This document shows, piece after piece, positions 6,157-7,149 of a stretch of 7,149 nt of DNA; the stretch's first letter is position 1, and each line of letters opens with the position of its first letter. Both the position numbers and the translations under genes were made by a program. Source of the stretch: Geodermatophilaceae bacterium (lineage in GTDB: Bacteria > Actinomycetota > Actinomycetes > Mycobacteriales > Geodermatophilaceae); contig JACCXW010000287.1 of the NCBI GenBank assembly GCA_013696785.1, positions 1 through 7,149 on the forward strand. Direction: 5' to 3'. The notes beneath the pieces are model-generated. The model was not told where the DNA came from, did not search any database, and saw nothing but the letters and a program-made list of their open reading frames with translations.

Positions 6157-6245
6157 CAGAGCCGCCGATCCACCGACGCCAGCGAACCGGCGTCTGACGG
6201 GTGCCTCATAGATGGGCGAACGTTCGTGCTTTTCTGTGCGGACAC
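6156..6245 (-). CDS. 29-residue small ORF coupled to the downstream unknown gene
   Basis: A GTG at 6245 preceded by AGGAGG (4-base spacer) opens 29 codons, MSAQKSTNVRPSMRHPSDAG followed by SLASVDRRL, ending in a TGA whose A is the first base of the next gene's ATG. The peptide is polar, has no membrane segment and resembles nothing I know. The strong ribosome site, 32 bp after the tetR stop, together with stop-start overlap suggests a translated leader that feeds ribosomes to the 159-residue gene, which itself has only a weak site. The putative operator copy at 6217-6235 lies inside this ORF. The ORF could instead be a by-product of a strong ribosome site serving another purpose. Confidence 0.5.
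   Translation of the reverse strand: MSAQKSTNVRPSMRHPSDAGSLASVDRRL
6217..6235 (-). promoter_or_regulatory. Putative TetR operator, copy 2 (downstream of tetR)
   Basis: The minus strand reads AGAAAAGCACGAACGTTCG, identical at 18 of 19 positions to the plus-strand motif at 6896-6914. It contains a perfect 10-bp palindrome CGAACGTTCG (6217-6226). It lies between tetR and the 159-residue gene, where binding could block transcription of the latter. Confidence 0.55.
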
Positions 6246-6249
6246 GAAT

Positions 6250-6255
6250 CCTCCT
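6250..6255 (-). promoter_or_regulatory. Shine-Dalgarno AGGAGG for a GTG-start small ORF
   Basis: The minus strand reads AGGAGG-ATTC-GTG. It is the same hexamer, spacer length and start codon as at the 96-residue membrane gene, which suggests a genuine initiation signal rather than chance. Confidence 0.55.
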
Positions 6256-6277
6256 CGGTGTGCGAACGCGGCGTGGC

Positions 6278-6889
6278 TCAGGCAGGGGACAGTGGTCGGG
6301 CGACTTCCACCAAGCGCTCGAACGCGACTCGGGCATGCTGCTCGGCGAGCGGGTCGCGGAGCAACCGATTGGCATGGTGGAAGGCGAGCGTCACGCCGTA
6401 CAGGTCGTACGCGAACTGCGCGGGATCGCATCCCTGATCGAAATGCCCCTCGGTCATCCCGCTGCGGAAAACGGTGGCAAGGGTGTCGAGCCAATCGCGC
6501 TGGTTGCGAACGAACCGGTCGCGCAGCGGACCGTCGGGCTCATCGTCGAGTTCAGCCGCGGCGCTGATGAAGACGCAGCCACCCGGGAGCGCCCAGACGC
6601 TGCCGCCGTCCCACAGCAGCCAGCGATCGAACAAGGCCCGCAGCCGCGGCTCGCCACGAGGCTCACGCAGGGCGGGTCGCAGAACCATGTCGACGAACCA
6701 CTCCGAGGCGTACTCGACGAGCGCCCACTGCAGTTGCTCCTTGGACTTGAAGTGGGCGAACAGGCCGCTCTTGGACATCGACGTCTGCTCGGCCAATCCG
6801 CCGATCGTCAGGCCGCGCAGGCCGACGGTGCTCGCCGTCCGCAACGCCTTGACCAGGACCGTCTGCCGGGTCTCCTCGCCTTTGCCCAT
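6278..6889 (-). CDS. TetR/AcrR-family transcriptional regulator
   Basis: This is a 203-residue one-component repressor-type protein of normal family length. The N-terminal DNA-binding domain spans about residues 5-55: GEETRQTVLVKALRTASTVG, then LTIGGLAEQTSMSKSGLFAH with the recognition helix around S37-F47, then FKSKEQL. The MSKSGLFAHFKSKEQLQ form is typical of a common actinobacterial subfamily. The ligand-binding, dimerising half follows, including GGCVFISAAAELDDEPDGPLRDRF (about 103-126) and a helical C-terminus. The ligand cannot be read from the sequence. The ATG at 6889 gives the usual short lead before GEETR; no ribosome site is visible, so the message may be leaderless or weakly translated. 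A dyad-containing motif seven bases upstream, repeated past the 3' end, suggests autoregulation and control of the following genes. Confidence 0.95.
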   Translation of the reverse strand: MGKGEETRQTVLVKALRTASTVGLRGLTIGGLAEQTSMSKSGLFAHFKSKEQLQWALVEYASEWFVDMVLRPALREPRGEPRLRALFDRWLLWDGGSVWALPGGCVFISAAAELDDEPDGPLRDRFVRNQRDWLDTLATVFRSGMTEGHFDQGCDPAQFAYDLYGVTLAFHHANRLLRDPLAEQHARVAFERLVEVARPLSPA

Positions 6890-6895
6890 AGCATA

Positions 6896-6914
6896 AGAAA
6901 AGCACGATCGTTCG
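6896..6914 (+). promoter_or_regulatory. Putative TetR operator, copy 1 (upstream of tetR)
   Basis: The plus strand reads AGAAAAGCACGATCGTTCG, seven bases beyond the tetR ATG. It includes the perfect 8-bp palindrome ACGATCGT (6904-6911). Extending to 6899-6916 gives an 18-bp dyad with seven of nine pairs matching, the size usual for TetR-family operators. Its position over the tetR promoter fits autorepression. Confidence 0.6.
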
Positions 6915-6940
6915 TTCCTGGCAACGCCCTCGGCGGCTTC

Positions 6941-7149
6941 GTGGCACTGGCGGTGGCTGTCGCCGCCGCCTCAACCGGATTCCGCAGCGACTCCGAGGTG
7001 TATGCCAGGGTGACAGCCCTGAGCACCACGACGTCCTTCACCTCGTCGCCGTCGCGCCTGCCCGGCTCGCCCGCGCTCGTCGGTGTGTCGCTGATCGCGG
7101 CGCTCCCAGAGGCGTCCGGTGTCAGCTCGGTCGAGTTCAAGGCCACGAT
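6941..7149 (+). CDS. Possible divergent ORF running off the right edge
   Basis: The plus-strand frame containing GTG 6941 stays open to the window end (69 complete codons). It opens with a hydrophobic run (VALAVAVAAAS) followed by a Ser/Thr-rich, low-charge stretch (for example STTTSFTSSPSRLPGS). It could be an exported or membrane protein whose gene is divergent from tetR and shares the operator. The opposite strand carries an overlapping open frame (7146 down to 6808) with the same third-base positions and more charged residues, so base composition cannot separate the two. The Ser/Thr-rich stretch is what an antisense shadow would look like. No ribosome site is clear for GTG 6941. I recognise no family. 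Confidence 0.25.
   Translation, partial: MALAVAVAAASTGFRSDSEVYARVTALSTTTSFTSSPSRLPGSPALVGVSLIAALPEASGVSSVEFKAT

Noticed and set aside
6157..6375. N-terminal extension of the 159-residue protein to 232 residues
   Set aside because: The extension overlaps the tetR 3' end, lacks a ribosome site and reads Arg/Ser/Pro-rich. The ATG at 6156 begins the recognisable MFAVHCPQHG domain.
6217..6914. tetR plus inverted repeats as a miniature mobile element
   Set aside because: There is no transposase, no direct repeat immediately outside the pair (GATGGG on the left, TTCCTGG on the right), and the repeats contain palindromes at promoter-like sites, which fits operators better.

Overview
The window looks like chromosomal DNA of a high-GC actinobacterium. 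GC is high throughout, third codon positions are almost all G or C, GTG and TTG are plausible starts, genes touch or overlap, and the order gatC-gatA-(small genes)-gatB is of an actinobacterial type. No rRNA, tRNA, CRISPR array, transposase or phage gene was seen.

Layout. (1) 1-1020, plus strand: the C-terminal 339 residues of a secreted or lipoprotein-type PQQ-dependent sugar dehydrogenase-like beta-propeller, cut by the left edge. (2) 4950-1051, minus strand: the gatC-gatA-gatB genes for the glutamyl/aspartyl-tRNA amidotransferase. Between gatA and gatB lie two small genes for two-helix membrane proteins: a 53-residue one that starts on the base after the gatA stop, and a 96-residue one with an AGGAGG-led GTG start. 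Gene 1 and gatB converge, with a 16-bp perfect palindrome on the stop codon of gene 1. (3) 4951-5291: a gap holding the gatC leader, an in-frame coding-like extension of gatC, and a candidate leaderless promoter for the next gene. (4) 5292-5573, plus strand: a 93-residue conserved-hypothetical-type protein, followed by degenerate direct repeats. (5) 6889-5677, minus strand: a TetR-family regulator, a 29-residue small ORF with a strong ribosome binding site, and a 159-residue protein of unknown function whose ATG overlaps the small ORF's stop. (6) 6941-7149: a possible divergent ORF running off the right edge, poorly supported.

The amidotransferase genes act together in the indirect route to Gln-tRNA and/or Asn-tRNA. 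The most informative new signal is a 19-bp motif present twice in inverted orientation with one mismatch, once just upstream of tetR and once between tetR and the 159-residue gene. It is a good candidate operator, suggesting that the TetR protein controls its own promoter and separately the downstream small-ORF/unknown-protein pair. The two tiny membrane genes inside the gat cluster are the second point of interest. Otherwise this is an ordinary housekeeping region, and I see no clear novel defence or mobile system.
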